64,000 nt of DNA from CAVVZJ01 sp963752755. GTDB lineage: Bacteria > Planctomycetota > Planctomycetia > Isosphaerales > Isosphaeraceae. The translations under genes were made by a program, and so were the position numbers. How positions within the stretch are numbered: position 1 is the stretch's first letter; every line of letters starts with the position of its first letter. Shown here one piece after another: positions 27,424 to 37,107 of this stretch. The DNA lies in contig CAVVZJ010000001.1 of the NCBI GenBank assembly GCA_963752755.1, forward strand, positions 1,550,001-1,614,000, in the 5' to 3' direction. Under the pieces are notes generated by a model. That model was not told where the DNA came from. It saw nothing but the letters and a program-made list of their open reading frames with translations, and did not search any database.

Positions 27424-28554
27424 TCAACCACCGAGGCTCTGGATCAGCCCTCGCATGTAGCCGACCGCGAAGGCAATGTACTGCTTCGGCAAGGGGCCTT
27501 CACCCGCGATGCTGACGGGGTGATCGTAGTCGATGACGCCGTCGTAGCCCACTTCGTCGAGTGACCGGAGCACCTTCGCCATGGAGAGGTCGCCATCGTC
27601 CACGAACACTTCCTCATAGCCGCCGGCCTTCGGGAGCGTGCCGCGGACGTTGCGGAAGTGGACGTGGAACAGCCTCCCCTGGCTTCCGAACCGGCGGATA
27701 CCCTCGAAGACGTCCTCGCCCGACTCATACCGCGTCCCGACGCAGAACGTCATGCCGTTGTGTCGACTCGGGACCTCGGAGAACAGGCGATCGAAGTCGG
27801 CGAACCGGCAAAGGATCTGTGGACTGCCAAGGTGCTGGTACAGGGGTGGATCGTTGCCATGCATGGCGATTCTCGTCTTGCTCCCTTCCACCACGGGGAC
27901 GACCTCCCGGTAAATGTTCAGTAACCCCTTCCAGAGCTGGTCGGTTGTGACACGGTACCGGGGTTTTGGCTGGGCCGCCTCGGCCGCCGCGAGGTCGAAC
28001 GCCGGGTAGCCGTAGCCCCCACGCCCGCTCTTACGGGACCAGCCGTCGCGGGCGCGTTCGACGTGCAGCGACGCCTGGCAGGCCTGGATGCCATAGACCG
28101 GAATCTCGGCTTCCGCCAGGACTTCCCCGATCCGTTTGAGGTTGTCGATCTCGCGACGCCCCTCAGGACGGTCGAGGTGAGCGTTGACGAGGTAGTTACC
28201 GAGCGCGTTCGCACGCTCGATCCGTAATCCGACCGCGTCGAAGCGGTCCATGAGCTCGCGCAGTGCCGGCCGGGTGATCGTGCCGGTTTCCTGATAGCCC
28301 TTCACCATGACAAGTTCAATGTCGAGGGCATCCACGCCGATCTGCTTGAGGAACCGGAGGTCGGCGTCATCCTGGCTCCGCATCCAGGCCGGGCTGATCC
28401 TCGTCCCAATCCGGACCCTGGACTTCCGCGGCGGGGGCGTTTTCGGCTCCGTGGCTGGAGAGCGATCCGGGATTGCCACCAGGGCCGCCATAGCGGTCGC
28501 GGCGGTCGAGCAGGCGAAGGCGCGCCGGCTCGGGAGCTGTCTGTCATTCGACAT
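27424..28554 (-). CDS. Exported UxuA-like sugar-acid dehydratase / TIM-barrel protein
   Basis: The 376-residue protein starts with a twin-arginine signal (SRRAFACSTAATAMAALVA), then a TIM barrel resembling mannonate dehydratase and xylose-isomerase-like epimerases: IAMHGNDPP, GMTFCVGTRYESGEDV, LFHVHFRNVRG and DGVIDYDHPV. His and Asp in HGNDPP, HVHFRNV and DYDHP would form the metal site. Mannonate dehydratase normally acts in the cytoplasm on D-mannonate, so an exported version is unusual and the substrate is uncertain. The gene is intact and stands alone between IS66 B and an IS630. Confidence 0.8.
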   Translation of the reverse strand: MSNDRQLPSRRAFACSTAATAMAALVAIPDRSPATEPKTPPPRKSRVRIGTRISPAWMRSQDDADLRFLKQIGVDALDIELVMVKGYQETGTITRPALRELMDRFDAVGLRIERANALGNYLVNAHLDRPEGRREIDNLKRIGEVLAEAEIPVYGIQACQASLHVERARDGWSRKSGRGGYGYPAFDLAAAEAAQPKPRYRVTTDQLWKGLLNIYREVVPVVEGSKTRIAMHGNDPPLYQHLGSPQILCRFADFDRLFSEVPSRHNGMTFCVGTRYESGEDVFEGIRRFGSQGRLFHVHFRNVRGTLPKAGGYEEVFVDDGDLSMAKVLRSLDEVGYDGVIDYDHPVSIAGEGPLPKQYIAFAVGYMRGLIQSLGG

Positions 28555-28898
28555 CGCGTGGCCTCCGACGTGTTTGGATCCGGTGACTTTTGATCAGCCC
28601 GCTGCGGCCTTCCGGAAGACGTCGCCGACGACCGCCGAGTCGGGGCGTCAGGGAACCGGCGGAGGTTGGCGTGAAGCTCGTGGCGGACGTCCCGTCGACA
28701 TTCGCGGGAATTCGTAGACTCTCCCGGATTGCCACGGGAGAACCGGACACGATCCTGGCTTGACTTTGTTCTCGCCGCTCCTGCGTTCCAGAGTCTACGG
28801 GCTTTCCCGCAGGCTTTCCAGACACCCTCAATCCGAACACCAGCATCGACCACTGATTCACGCGTCGGGCCGATGCGTGTTACCCGATTCTCGCGTTA
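28555..28898. other. Upstream region of the UxuA-like gene
   Basis: No gene is supported. The region should contain the promoter of the minus-strand UxuA-like gene. No clear promoter, repeat or terminator is visible. It ends at the IS630 left end. Confidence 0.3.
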
Positions 28899-30114
28899 GT
28901 GGTTCATCCGGCAAGTCCCCTGACTCCGGGTACGGCCGCGATGCCGGGGCGGCGTCGCGGCCGGTGTCTCCGGCGCCGGCCCCAGACGAACGGGTGGCGG
29001 TGCCAGTTCCAGTAGGCCGTCGCCTCCTCGATCGCCCGGCAGACCTCCTCCCACGTCTCGAACCGACGCCCCTTCAGGGCCAGGCTCCGCAGCCCCTTCC
29101 ACCAGGGCTCGATCAGGTTCAGGTACGCCGCGTACTTCGGCTGGAACACGAATTCCCAGCGCGGGTGGGCCAACGCGAACAGCAGCACGTCGGTCGCCCG
29201 GTGGGCGCTGAGGTTGTCGACGATCGCGTAGACCCGCCCGACCTCCGCCGGCACCCAGGACTCGGCGTGGGCCAGGAAGTCGGCCCAGTTGGCGGCGCTG
29301 CGGCTGGGATACGGGCGCGTCAACGCCTCGCCGGTGGCCGGGCGGAAGGCGCCGAAGAGGTATCCCTTGCCGCGCCGCCCGTAGTCGATCTCTTGCTTGG
29401 CGCGTCCGGCCGGCCGGCCTCGGCCATCGGCGTCGCCTCGGGGCTCGACGCGGACGAGCTGTCGGCCCGGGAAGCTCTTGGCCGACTCCGGCCCCATCTC
29501 GTCGAGGCAGACGACGACCGAGCCCGCCGGCGGGTCCGTGTAGAGCCGCTCGATCGCCCCCTTTTTTCGGCGAAGTCGGGGTCGACCCGCTCGCCGAACC
29601 ACGTCTCCTGCTTCCGCCAGCGGAGGCCCTCCTCCGTGAGGACCTCGTCGATGCGGCTCCGCTTGATGGCCAGGCCCTTCTGCTCGCTGAGGTAGGCCTG
29701 GAGGCGGTCCAGCGTCCAGCAGCCGAACGGCAGGCCGAGGGCCTTGGGGTCGGTCAGCGCCGCGGCGACGCCCTCGGCCCGCTGTGCCGCGGTGTAGGTC
29801 GGGGGCCGGCCGGCGCGGGGCCGCTCCTGGAGGCCGGCGACCCCCTGGTCGTTGAAGCGGCGGACCCAGGCATAGACCGTGGGGCGTGAGCAGCCCAACT
29901 CGGCGGCGATGACGGGCGCGGATCGGCCGTCGGCGGCGGCCCGGACGATGCGGGCGCGCTCGACCAGGCGGACCGGGGCGGTGCGCGAGTGGAGCAGGTC
30001 GGCGATGGCCTGCTGTTCCTCGGGGGTCATCGGGCGGAGCGTGACTCGGGCGGCCATGGGGCACCTCCTGGTGATGCCTCCATCCATCTGCAAATCACCT
30101 GCCGGATGAACCAC
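28899..30114 (-). mobile_element. IS630-family element, copy 1 of 2
   Basis: Ends are GTGGTTCATCCGGCA at 28899 and its complement at 30114, flanked by TTA on both sides. Length is 1216 bp, the same as the copy at 62454-63669 in opposite orientation. It abuts the truncated end of an IS66. Confidence 0.92.
28904..30057 (-). CDS. IS630-family transposase, copy 1 (two frames joined by frameshift)
   Basis: Frame 1 from ATG 30057 encodes HTH domains (AAELGCSRPTVYAWVRRFND and a second helix set). At a run of six A followed by five G near 29566 the frame passes by -1 to KKGAIERLYTDPPAG and on to VVCLDEMGPES, YAIVDNLSAHRAT and YAAYLNLIEPWWKGLR, the DDE residues of IS630. Both copies in the window have the same arrangement, so the shift is probably programmed slippage on AAA rather than decay. 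Confidence 0.82.
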
Positions 30115-31550
30115 TTAGCGTCCTGGCGGGCGGTTCAGGCGTGCCGGGGTTCGGCGGGATGAACGAGATGGACGACGGCGTCGATCAGGGCGGGGCCGGT
30201 CGTGGTCCGCGATCGTGTCCGAAGGACGCGCGACCACGCCTCGAAGGCCCGCGTGCCGCGCGCGGTCTTCGTGCACTGCGACACCTTCCACGCGATCACC
30301 GCCGGCCGGACGCACGCTCCGCCCGGTTGTTCGTCGGCTCGATCCCCGGTTCGTCCAGGAACCGCACCAGCGAGCCCGCGTCGTGGCACCGGCCCAGCTC
30401 GTTCAGGAGTCGCTGGTTGTCGCGGTCCGACAGCGCCCGGTCGCGCAGGTGGTCCGTGATCGCCCACTTCAGCCGTCCCAGACGGGCCGCGAAGTCCGGC
30501 CCCGGCCCGACGCCGGCGCGGTGCTCAGGCCACAGCGCCAGCGCCTGCTTGAGCCGGTCCTTCCGCCGCTTCGCGAACCGCCACGCCCCGCGGGACTTCG
30601 TCTCCAGCACCTCCGACAGCGACCGCAGGACGTGGGCCAGGCACTTCGGCTTCTGCACACCGGCCAGTTCGGCCGCGTCCTAGCTGGTCCCGCGGTCGGT
30701 GCTCATCACCCCGGCGGAGTCGGCCGGCACCCGCTCGCCGACCTCCTCGTTGCGGTGCCGCGGCCGGACCTGGTAGACCGTCGCGGCGTCGGTCACGAAG
30801 GCCATCCGCCAGGCCGGCGAGCCCCCCGCGCCAGCCCGTGTCGTCGGTGTGGACGAAGGGGGCCTCGCGGACCGAGTCGCCCAGGGTTCGATATGTCGTC
30901 CCGATCGCGCCGGCCGCCTTCTTGAGGGCGTCACGCGTGACGGCCCCCTGCGTGAGCCGCACGCCGGTCAGGATCGCGATCACCGCCGGCCCCTTGCGGA
31001 CCGGCCCGCCCAGGCCGTCGTGGAGGTGGTGGGCGGCGGCCAGCAGCCGCGGGCCGAGGCGATGGGCGGTCGCCCCACGCGGGTCGGCGGCGCGGTCGGG
31101 AGGCCGCCCGCGCCGTTGCGCCGCACCGCCGGCAGCGGCGGACGCCGACCCGGAAGAGCCGGGCACGCGGTCGGACGACCTGGGGGAGATCGGGGATCGA
31201 GGCCTCCTCGACTCGGGCTTCGTCGAACTCGCCGCCGCATTTCGGGCCGGCCGTCTCGCCGACCGGGACGTCGATCGGCGGTTCGCCGACCTGCTCGGAC
31301 GCTTCGCGGCGCTGGAAGACCCCCCGGCCGGGCTTTCGCCCGGGTCTCTTGGGGTCCTTGACGCGGGTCCCCTTCGAGAACGGCGCCGCCTGCCGCTTGC
31401 CGCCGCGCTTGAGGGCCTCGACCTCGGCCTGGAGCGTGAGCACCAAGGCGATCAAGGCTTCGCGATCCAGTCCGGCCAGGTCCGTTCCGCTCATGGCGAC
31501 CACCGTAAAAGCCGCATGGGGCCGGGGCAAGAGGGTGGCGAATCAGTTAC
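30115..31550 (-). mobile_element. IS66-family element C, copy 1 (end-truncated)
   Basis: The right end is AATCAGTTAC at 31541-31550. The left end starts directly at TTAGCGTCCTGG and lacks the outermost 8 bases (GTAACTGA) seen in copy 2. The adjoining IS630 occupies that position. The sequence is nearly identical to 59041-60488 in opposite orientation. Confidence 0.85.
30135..31494 (-). pseudogene. IS66 transposase C, copy 1, inactive
   Basis: From ATG 31494 the frame encodes the coiled coil and RQAAPFSKGTRVKDPKRPG, a Cys pair (VRRCRRCGATA), VHTDDTGW and later FLDEPGIEPTNNRAER. Lesions compared with copy 2 are a 2-base loss after CGATA, a length change in the G run after DDTGW, and a 1-base loss inside the conserved ERALRP. 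Both copies also share TAG at the codon between GTS and DAAEL (here 30680-30682). Inactive unless rescued in trans. Confidence 0.85.
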
Positions 31551-31579
31551 ACCAAATCTGTACCATCGGGCGTCAGGGC

Positions 31580-31625
31580 GCAGCAGAAAGGGGTCACGCC
31601 GAATCGACGTAACCCCTTTTGCTGC
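31580..31625. terminator. Strong hairpin next to the tRNA-Leu fragment
   Basis: GCAGCAGAAAGGGGT at 31580 pairs with ACCCCTTTTGCTGC ending at 31625, with one bulge and a loop of about 17 bases. It sits directly downstream of the minus-strand tRNA-Leu fragment, so it may be its old terminator. A T-run is present only inside the stem. Confidence 0.45.
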
Positions 31626-31630
31626 AACAG

Positions 31631-31710
31631 TGCCGAAGAGAGGACTTGAACCTCCACGGGCGTGTTAAGCCCACTAGGACCTGAACCTGGCGCGGAGGCG
31701 TCACATCGGC
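31631..31710 (-). pseudogene. tRNA-Leu (CAG) fragment with a degenerate 5' half
   Basis: The 3' half matches a class II tRNA-Leu: anticodon loop TTCAGGT (CAG), a long variable arm (GTGGGCTTAACACGCCC), the T arm GGAGG-TTCAAGT-CCTCT and the 3' acceptor CTTCGGC plus A. The 5' acceptor GCCGATG has one mismatch, and the D arm is shortened to about 13 bases without the conserved GG, so it should not fold normally. Intact 3' halves of this kind are typical footprints of integrase attachment at a tRNA 3' end. Confidence 0.65.
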
Positions 31711-32201
31711 ACTTGTTTTGTGCCGGGGATACGCTGCAATCCATTGGAAAAGAGCGGGATACGGACGATTGGCCTGCGGACCGGGCTTGGTTTGCGTTGC
31801 GGTCTCATGGCCACGGACTGTACCAAAATTGTACCAACAATCCTCTCTGATGCGACTGATACTTTGGCCGCGGCGCGCGACACGTGATGGCCGGCGACGG
31901 GACCGACCGGGATGGCTCGCAATTTCACCAGGTGCCGAACGGCCTCTCGGGTCCCTGATTCTTCGACCGAATCCGGCAGGGTTCCGCCTAGGGACGCGGG
32001 AATTGCACCCGAAGTCCGATTTCCGCAAGTCTCTTTGAAGACAACAACTTACACATTTCTTCTCTCCCGCTGGCAGCGCCTCAGCAGCGCGACCCCGGCA
32101 CCGATTTGCGCCATTTGGCAGCGGTCGCCGCCCGGCTCGCACGCCTTTGGGCGGCCTGGGCTTCGCTCCCCGAGCACGTCATCCTCGCCATCCTCGCCCT
32201 A
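31711..32201. other. Non-coding region upstream of the tRNA-Leu fragment
   Basis: No confident gene. One plus-strand frame just left of the IS630 (about 32060-32201) encodes LRHLAAVAARLARLWAAW and LPEHVILAILAL, like the helical C-terminus of small planctomycete proteins found beside integrases. The IS630 cuts it. I treat it as a possible fragment only. Confidence 0.3.
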
Positions 32202-33219
32202 GAGCGGTTCACGATTGGGTTGCGCACAAGCCGCACGATCCGAACCAGCCCCGGATGTCCGAATCGCTGACCGTTTCCAGGGCGGTCCTCATCGCCCCGT
32301 ACACCGCCTCGGCCGTCCGACCCGCCACCGACCGCAACACGCCCTTGACCTTCGACCACAGCTTCTCGATCGGCGTCAGATCCGGGCTGTACGGTGGCAA
32401 CGGCTCCAGCGACGCCCACGCCCCGGTCCCACTCGCCTGGGCCTGACGGTCCGCGTGCGGCTTCAGGTTGTCCCAGATCACCACGTCCCCCGGACGCAAC
32501 TTCGGTCCCAGGACCTGCTCGACGTAGGCCCGAAACGTCGGGGCCTCCATCGCCCCCTCGAAGGCGAAGGGGGCCACCACCCCCGAGAGCCGCAGCCCTG
32601 CGACCAGGGTCACCGAGGTCCAACGGCCGGGCACAGCTCCCTGGACCCGCGGCCCGCGGGGCGCCCGCCCGTCGGTCCGGGTCATCGCCGTGTTCGCCCC
32701 GGTCTCGTCGACGAAGACCTGGGGCTCGGGGGCCACGGCGGCCATCGCCCGGCGGTACGCCCGCCGCTTCCGCCGGACCCGCGGGGTGTCGCGTTCGGCG
32801 GCCTGGAGCGACTTCTTCTTGCGGGTGATCTTCAGCTTGCGGAGGACGCGGAAGACGGCCATGCGGCCGCAGGGGACGCCCACGCGGCGGGCCCGTTCCT
32901 CCAGCGTGGCGTCGGGGTGCTCCCGGACCAGTCGGCGGAGGGTCTCCTGGCCGGTCGGATCGAGGGCCGGCGGGTGGCCGCCGCCGTGCGGCGCGGGGGC
33001 CAGCGACCCGGTCTGGCAGCGACGCGTCCGCAGTCGGGTGAGGAAGGAGACGCTGACGCGGAAGCGTCGGGCGATCTCGGCCTGGGTGCCCTCGTAGGCG
33101 TCGAGGGCTGCGGCGATGCGTTCCCGGAGGTCCAGTGAATAGGGATTCATGGCGCACCTCCTCGCAGTCAACTCTCCTCATTCAGCTTACCGGATCGGCC
33201 ACCCAACCGTGAACCGCTC
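32202..33219 (-). mobile_element. IS630-family element (second type), TA target
   Basis: Terminal repeats GAGCGGTTCACG-TTGGGT at 32202 and the complement ending 33219 are flanked by TA at 32200-32201 and 33220-33221, as expected for IS630. Length is 1018 bp. Confidence 0.93.
32209..33150 (-). CDS. IS630-family transposase
   Basis: From ATG 33150 (preceded by GAGGAGGTGCGCC) the protein has two HTH regions (TQAEIARRFRVSVSFLTRL and a second around the residues ERARRVGVPCGRM) and the DDE motifs FVDETGAN, VVIWDNLKPH and YSPDLTPIEKLWSKVKG. About 313 residues, intact, possibly active. The TA target duplication and intact gene suggest a recent insertion. Confidence 0.92.
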   Translation of the reverse strand: MNPYSLDLRERIAAALDAYEGTQAEIARRFRVSVSFLTRLRTRRCQTGSLAPAPHGGGHPPALDPTGQETLRRLVREHPDATLEERARRVGVPCGRMAVFRVLRKLKITRKKKSLQAAERDTPRVRRKRRAYRRAMAAVAPEPQVFVDETGANTAMTRTDGRAPRGPRVQGAVPGRWTSVTLVAGLRLSGVVAPFAFEGAMEAPTFRAYVEQVLGPKLRPGDVVIWDNLKPHADRQAQASGTGAWASLEPLPPYSPDLTPIEKLWSKVKGVLRSVAGRTAEAVYGAMRTALETVSDSDIRGWFGSCGLCATQS

Positions 33220-33234
33220 TAGGCCGCTCGTGCG

Positions 33235-34631
33235 GACTGATCTTCAATGGTGCCAGTTGCTTACGTGACTTGTAATGGTAAAACCGCGTCGACTCGTTCC
33301 GCTCCCGTCGCCGCGTCCGTTCCCCAGCCAACCGGCGGGGCGCGTCGCAACCGCTGGCCCGGTGCTGGATCAGCGCCAACCCCAGCCGCACCTGGGGCAC
33401 CCTCAACGCCGGAACCCCCTTTTTTCCCCCCGACGCGACTCCACCACCAGGAACCACGTCGCAACCCGCGACTGGGTCATGGGGTGGTGCCAACCACGCC
33501 CGTTCCCCACCTGGTACCCGCCCAGGCCCGCCTCGCTCTGGGAACGCTTCAGGCATTGCTCGATCCGGTGCGACGCCTTGGCGACACGGGCGAACTCCGA
33601 AAGCGGCGTGTCGCGTGGGGCGTTGGTGAGAGAGTCATCCTGCTTGAGTGTGCCGCCAGCGACGGACCGCACCACCCCCAGCGTCTCCTCGAATCCGACG
33701 ACCCGTCGGTCCACCTTCGACTCCACCCCCCGGCCACGATCTCCACCTCCAGTGGCCCCTGCTCACCGTCTCGTACAGTGAGCCTGGTCCACTCCGTTGC
33801 GGGCAACGCCTCGCACCAACGGCGTACCCCACGCAAGGGAGCCTTGGGATGGCGACCGCGACCGCCGGACTCGGGCACCGGTTCCTCCCGGTCGCGGAGG
33901 GTGGTGTTCGACGGCACCGCCAGGAAGTCCCGCTGTCCGTCCCTGGCCCGTCGCTGGCGAAACCAGGCGGGCCGGCCCATCTCGTCATCGCCAGCGACCC
34001 CGCCGTGGGGCAGGACCGGGCCATGACGGTCGAGCATCTCCAGGGCCCGCTCGGGCCGCCTCCGGTACCGCACGTCCTTGGGGACCCCGGCCTTCGGGCG
34101 GCGTTTCTTGTCGTGGGCCCATTCCCGCGGCAGGGAGAGCCGGAAGTCCACCAGGGCGTGTTCGGCGTCGGTGACCTAACCGAGGAAGACGCCCACCTGA
34201 CAGTTCTCGACCTTGCCGAGCCGGCCGCACCACTGGCGTTGCACGCCCACCGAGGCGGGGCCCTTCTTGGGGAAGGCCGAGGGGTCGAAGACGAGCACGG
34301 CGTTGGCCTGCCCGATCGGGACGACAACCTGGCGGGCCCGTTCGCCGATGAGCGGTTCGTGGTCCTAATCGACCTCACCGAGGAACCGTTGGATGACCTG
34401 GCGGTCGCGGTCGTAACGGTAGGCGAGGGACTCGGCGTTCTTGCGCTCGACGTCGGAGAGCAGTCCGGAGAGATAGGTGTGGGAATGGGTGCGACTCTCG
34501 ACGCTGGGCAGCGAGGCGGCGAACGGCCGTGCGAACTCCTCCCATCGGGTCATCACGCCGCGGAACAGCGGGGGCGGGACCGGACAGGCAGCGAGCCATT
34601 GCTCCTTGCGACGCTCGAAGCGGGGCTCCAT
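33235..34631 (-). pseudogene. IS701-family transposase remnant
   Basis: From ATG 34631 (EPRFERRKEQWLAACPVPPP) the product reads SLPSVESRTHSHTYLSGLLS, then TAG at 34366-34368, then frames with DPSAFPKKGPASVGVQRQW, KVENCQVGVFLG, TAG at 34176-34178, VTDAEHALVDFRL, and GDDEMGRPAWFRQR with FLAVPSNTTLRD. The C-terminus contains SQSEAGLGGYQVGNGRGWHH in another frame. KVENCQVGVFLG and DDEMG are diagnostic of IS701. At least two nonsense codons and two frame changes make it inactive. Confidence 0.75.
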
Positions 34632-34744
34632 CGGAGGCCTCCTTCCATCAGGGAGTATCCTCTGGAAGGCATTGATACAAAAACCCTTGCGACCAAGCAA
34701 GGGAGCCCAGACAGTAGAAATATCCCGATGTAAATTGTGGCGAG

Positions 34745-36760
34745 GTGCCACCCATTGAGCACGCCGAGAGTGTTTTGACTGTGGAAACCACAATTTTAGA
34801 TGCTGGCCTGGTCCAGGACCTCCAGAGGGCCCACCGAAACGGGCGGCCGATCGCGGACACCATCGCCAAACTGGGGCGAGCATCCCTTGCGGGCATCATG
34901 GAGTACGGCTGCCTTCGCTGGACCCACCCGGATGCCTTTCCGCCGCTGCCCAGGGCCGTGACCGAATCCTCCCTCGGGCGATCGCTCACGGAGGTCCGCT
35001 CGGAGCTGGGCTTGCGGCAGACCGGTCGGCAGAACTCGCCGCCGCGGGATACAGACCCACGCGAGGTCGAGTTCTACGTCGTGGCCGACGAGGTGGACCT
35101 CGTGGAGAACCGGTACTTCGAGGAGTACCTGGTCCGGTTCGAGTTCTCTGCGAAACGAATCGGGCGTGACTCGCTGCCCGCTCCCCTTGGAGTTCTTCTC
35201 GGACAAGGAGTTGCGGCGACAGGGAGTGGAAAACGAGGTCCCCATGAGGCAGAACATCGGCTGCAACACCCCGATGCCTCGGCCCCAGGAGACCTCGCCA
35301 TGATCATCACCCCGGAGCAGGCGACCCTCAAGGCCCAGCAGCGATTCGAGTCCCTCCTGGTCCTCGTGCGACGGGCCAGCCAGGACGGCCAGCGGATCGA
35401 CCTCGTGGAACGGGACCGGATCCGGTCCCTGCTCGCCCTGGGCTTCGACCTGCTGACGGCCTTCGTCGCCCACCACGGCGATGGCGACCAGGGGCCGGAG
35501 GTCGAGACTACCGACGGGCACAGGGTCCGGCGGTTGCCCGAGTCGCATGACCGCCGCTACGTGTCGGTCTTCGGCGAGTTGACCATCAGCCGGGTCGTCC
35601 ATGGCACCCGAGAGGGCCAGCGGATCGAACGGACGCCGCTGGACGAGCGGCTCGGGCTGCCCGAGGGCGACTTCTCCTACGTCCTGGAGGACTGGAGCCC
35701 GCGGCTCTGCCTCAAGGAGTCGTTCGCCGAGGCCGGTCGCTCGCTGGAGATGCTCCTGGGCCTGAAGCTGGGGGCTCGGACGTTGGAGCCCATGAGCCGG
35801 GCGGTGGCCGGCTACGCCCCGGCCTTCCGGGATGCCCTGTCGCGGCCGCCGCCCGAGGAGGAGGGGCCGCTGCTGGTCGTCACCGCCGACGGCAAGGGCG
35901 TGCCGCTGCGACGACCGCCGCAGGACGGCCCGAAGCCGCATCACCGCCGCACCAAGGGAGAGAAGGCCAACAAGAAGCAGAGGGCCGGCGTCGGGGCCGT
36001 CGACACCATCGAGCCGTTCGTGAGGTCGGCGGATGACATCCTGGACGAGGTGCTCCGGGACGAGCGGGCCGGGGGGCGCCCGGAGCCTCAACACAAGCAC
36101 GTCTGGGCCGAGATGACCCGGCAGGTCGGCGGCGAGACGGTCCACGCCAAGGACAGCCTCTTCGCCCTGATGGAGTCCGAGGCGGCGGCCCGCAACTCGG
36201 GGCACGACCGCCCGGTGATCTGCCTGCTGGACGGCGAGCGGGCCTTGTGGGAGATGCAGCGGGAGTACTTCGCCGAGGCGGTCGGCATCCTGGACCTGTT
36301 CCACGTCCTGGAGCGGCTCTGGGCGGTGGCCCACTGCTTCCACACCGAAGGCAGTGACGGGGCCAAGCAGTATGTCGAGGAGCGGTTGCGGGACCTGCTC
36401 CAGGGACAGGTCGGGTATGTCATCGCCGGGCTGCGGCGGCGGCTGAACGGGGGGAAGCGGAGCGGGTCGAAGCGGAAGGTGGTCGAGTCGGCGGTCGAGT
36501 ACCTGGCGAACAACCGGGACCACATGCGGTACGACGAGTACCTGGCGGCGGGGTATCCGATCGGTAGCGGGGTGGCCGAGGGGGCGTGCCGCCACCTGGT
36601 CAAGGACCGGATGGAGCAGACGGGCATGCGATGGACCGTCGAGGGTGCCCAGGCGATGCTCCACGTCCGGGCAGTGTACCTCAACGACCAGTGGGGGGAG
36701 TACCTGGAGTACCGGATCGAGCAGGAGCAAACCCGGCTGTACGGGTCAGTTGCAGCATAG
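34745..36760 (+). CDS. ISKra4-family transposase with an in-frame 185-codon leader
   Basis: The transposase proper begins at ATG 35300 (IITPEQATLKAQQRFESLL) and carries VVTADGKGVPLRR, ICLLDGERALWEMQ, GILDLFHVLERLW and GYPIGSGVAEGACRHLVKDR, the ISKra4 pattern, about 486 residues. The 185 codons before it are open in the same frame and contain EVEFYVVADEVDLVENRYFE, which I do not recognise and which may be an unrelated fragment or leader. I favour 35300 as the start. The element ends were not identified. Confidence 0.75.
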   Translation: MPPIEHAESVLTVETTILDAGLVQDLQRAHRNGRPIADTIAKLGRASLAGIMEYGCLRWTHPDAFPPLPRAVTESSLGRSLTEVRSELGLRQTGRQNSPPRDTDPREVEFYVVADEVDLVENRYFEEYLVRFEFSAKRIGRDSLPAPLGVLLGQGVAATGSGKRGPHEAEHRLQHPDASAPGDLAMIITPEQATLKAQQRFESLLVLVRRASQDGQRIDLVERDRIRSLLALGFDLLTAFVAHHGDGDQGPEVETTDGHRVRRLPESHDRRYVSVFGELTISRVVHGTREGQRIERTPLDERLGLPEGDFSYVLEDWSPRLCLKESFAEAGRSLEMLLGLKLGARTLEPMSRAVAGYAPAFRDALSRPPPEEEGPLLVVTADGKGVPLRRPPQDGPKPHHRRTKGEKANKKQRAGVGAVDTIEPFVRSADDILDEVLRDERAGGRPEPQHKHVWAEMTRQVGGETVHAKDSLFALMESEAAARNSGHDRPVICLLDGERALWEMQREYFAEAVGILDLFHVLERLWAVAHCFHTEGSDGAKQYVEERLRDLLQGQVGYVIAGLRRRLNGGKRSGSKRKVVESAVEYLANNRDHMRYDEYLAAGYPIGSGVAEGACRHLVKDRMEQTGMRWTVEGAQAMLHVRAVYLNDQWGEYLEYRIEQEQTRLYGSVAA

Positions 36761-37107
36761 CGGGCGGCGAGTTACGCCCAGCTGATTTCATCCCCGTAGT
36801 GGATCTGGGACAATCCTCGACGCCACGGGCCATACGCCGCTCTGCGAGTCCGGGTTCGATCCTACCCGATTCGGTCCGGGATGCCGAAGTCGGTCGCTCC
36901 GAAGTAACCCCGGTCGACCACACCGAAGCGAGCTTCATGGTCAGGCGTCCCTCCAGGAAAACGATGGTTCGCCCGCTTCGAAGGCCATCTGTTCCCGATG
37001 AGCCGCACCGAATGGTGTGTTGATGCGAGTGCTGCGTGGTCTGACCCCATTGACGCACCCCGTCCGATGTCCGTACCGGGCTTTATGTTTGTTGCGGCGT
37101 TCGCTTA
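36761..37107. other. Non-coding spacer between ISKra4 and IS5
   Basis: No supported gene, promoter or RNA. It presumably contains the right end of the ISKra4 element. It ends with TTA, which is the target duplicated by the IS5. Confidence 0.3.

Noticed and set aside
31631..31710. Functional tRNA-Leu gene
   Set aside because: The D arm is too short and lacks GG, and the acceptor and anticodon stems each carry a mismatch. I annotate it as a fragment.
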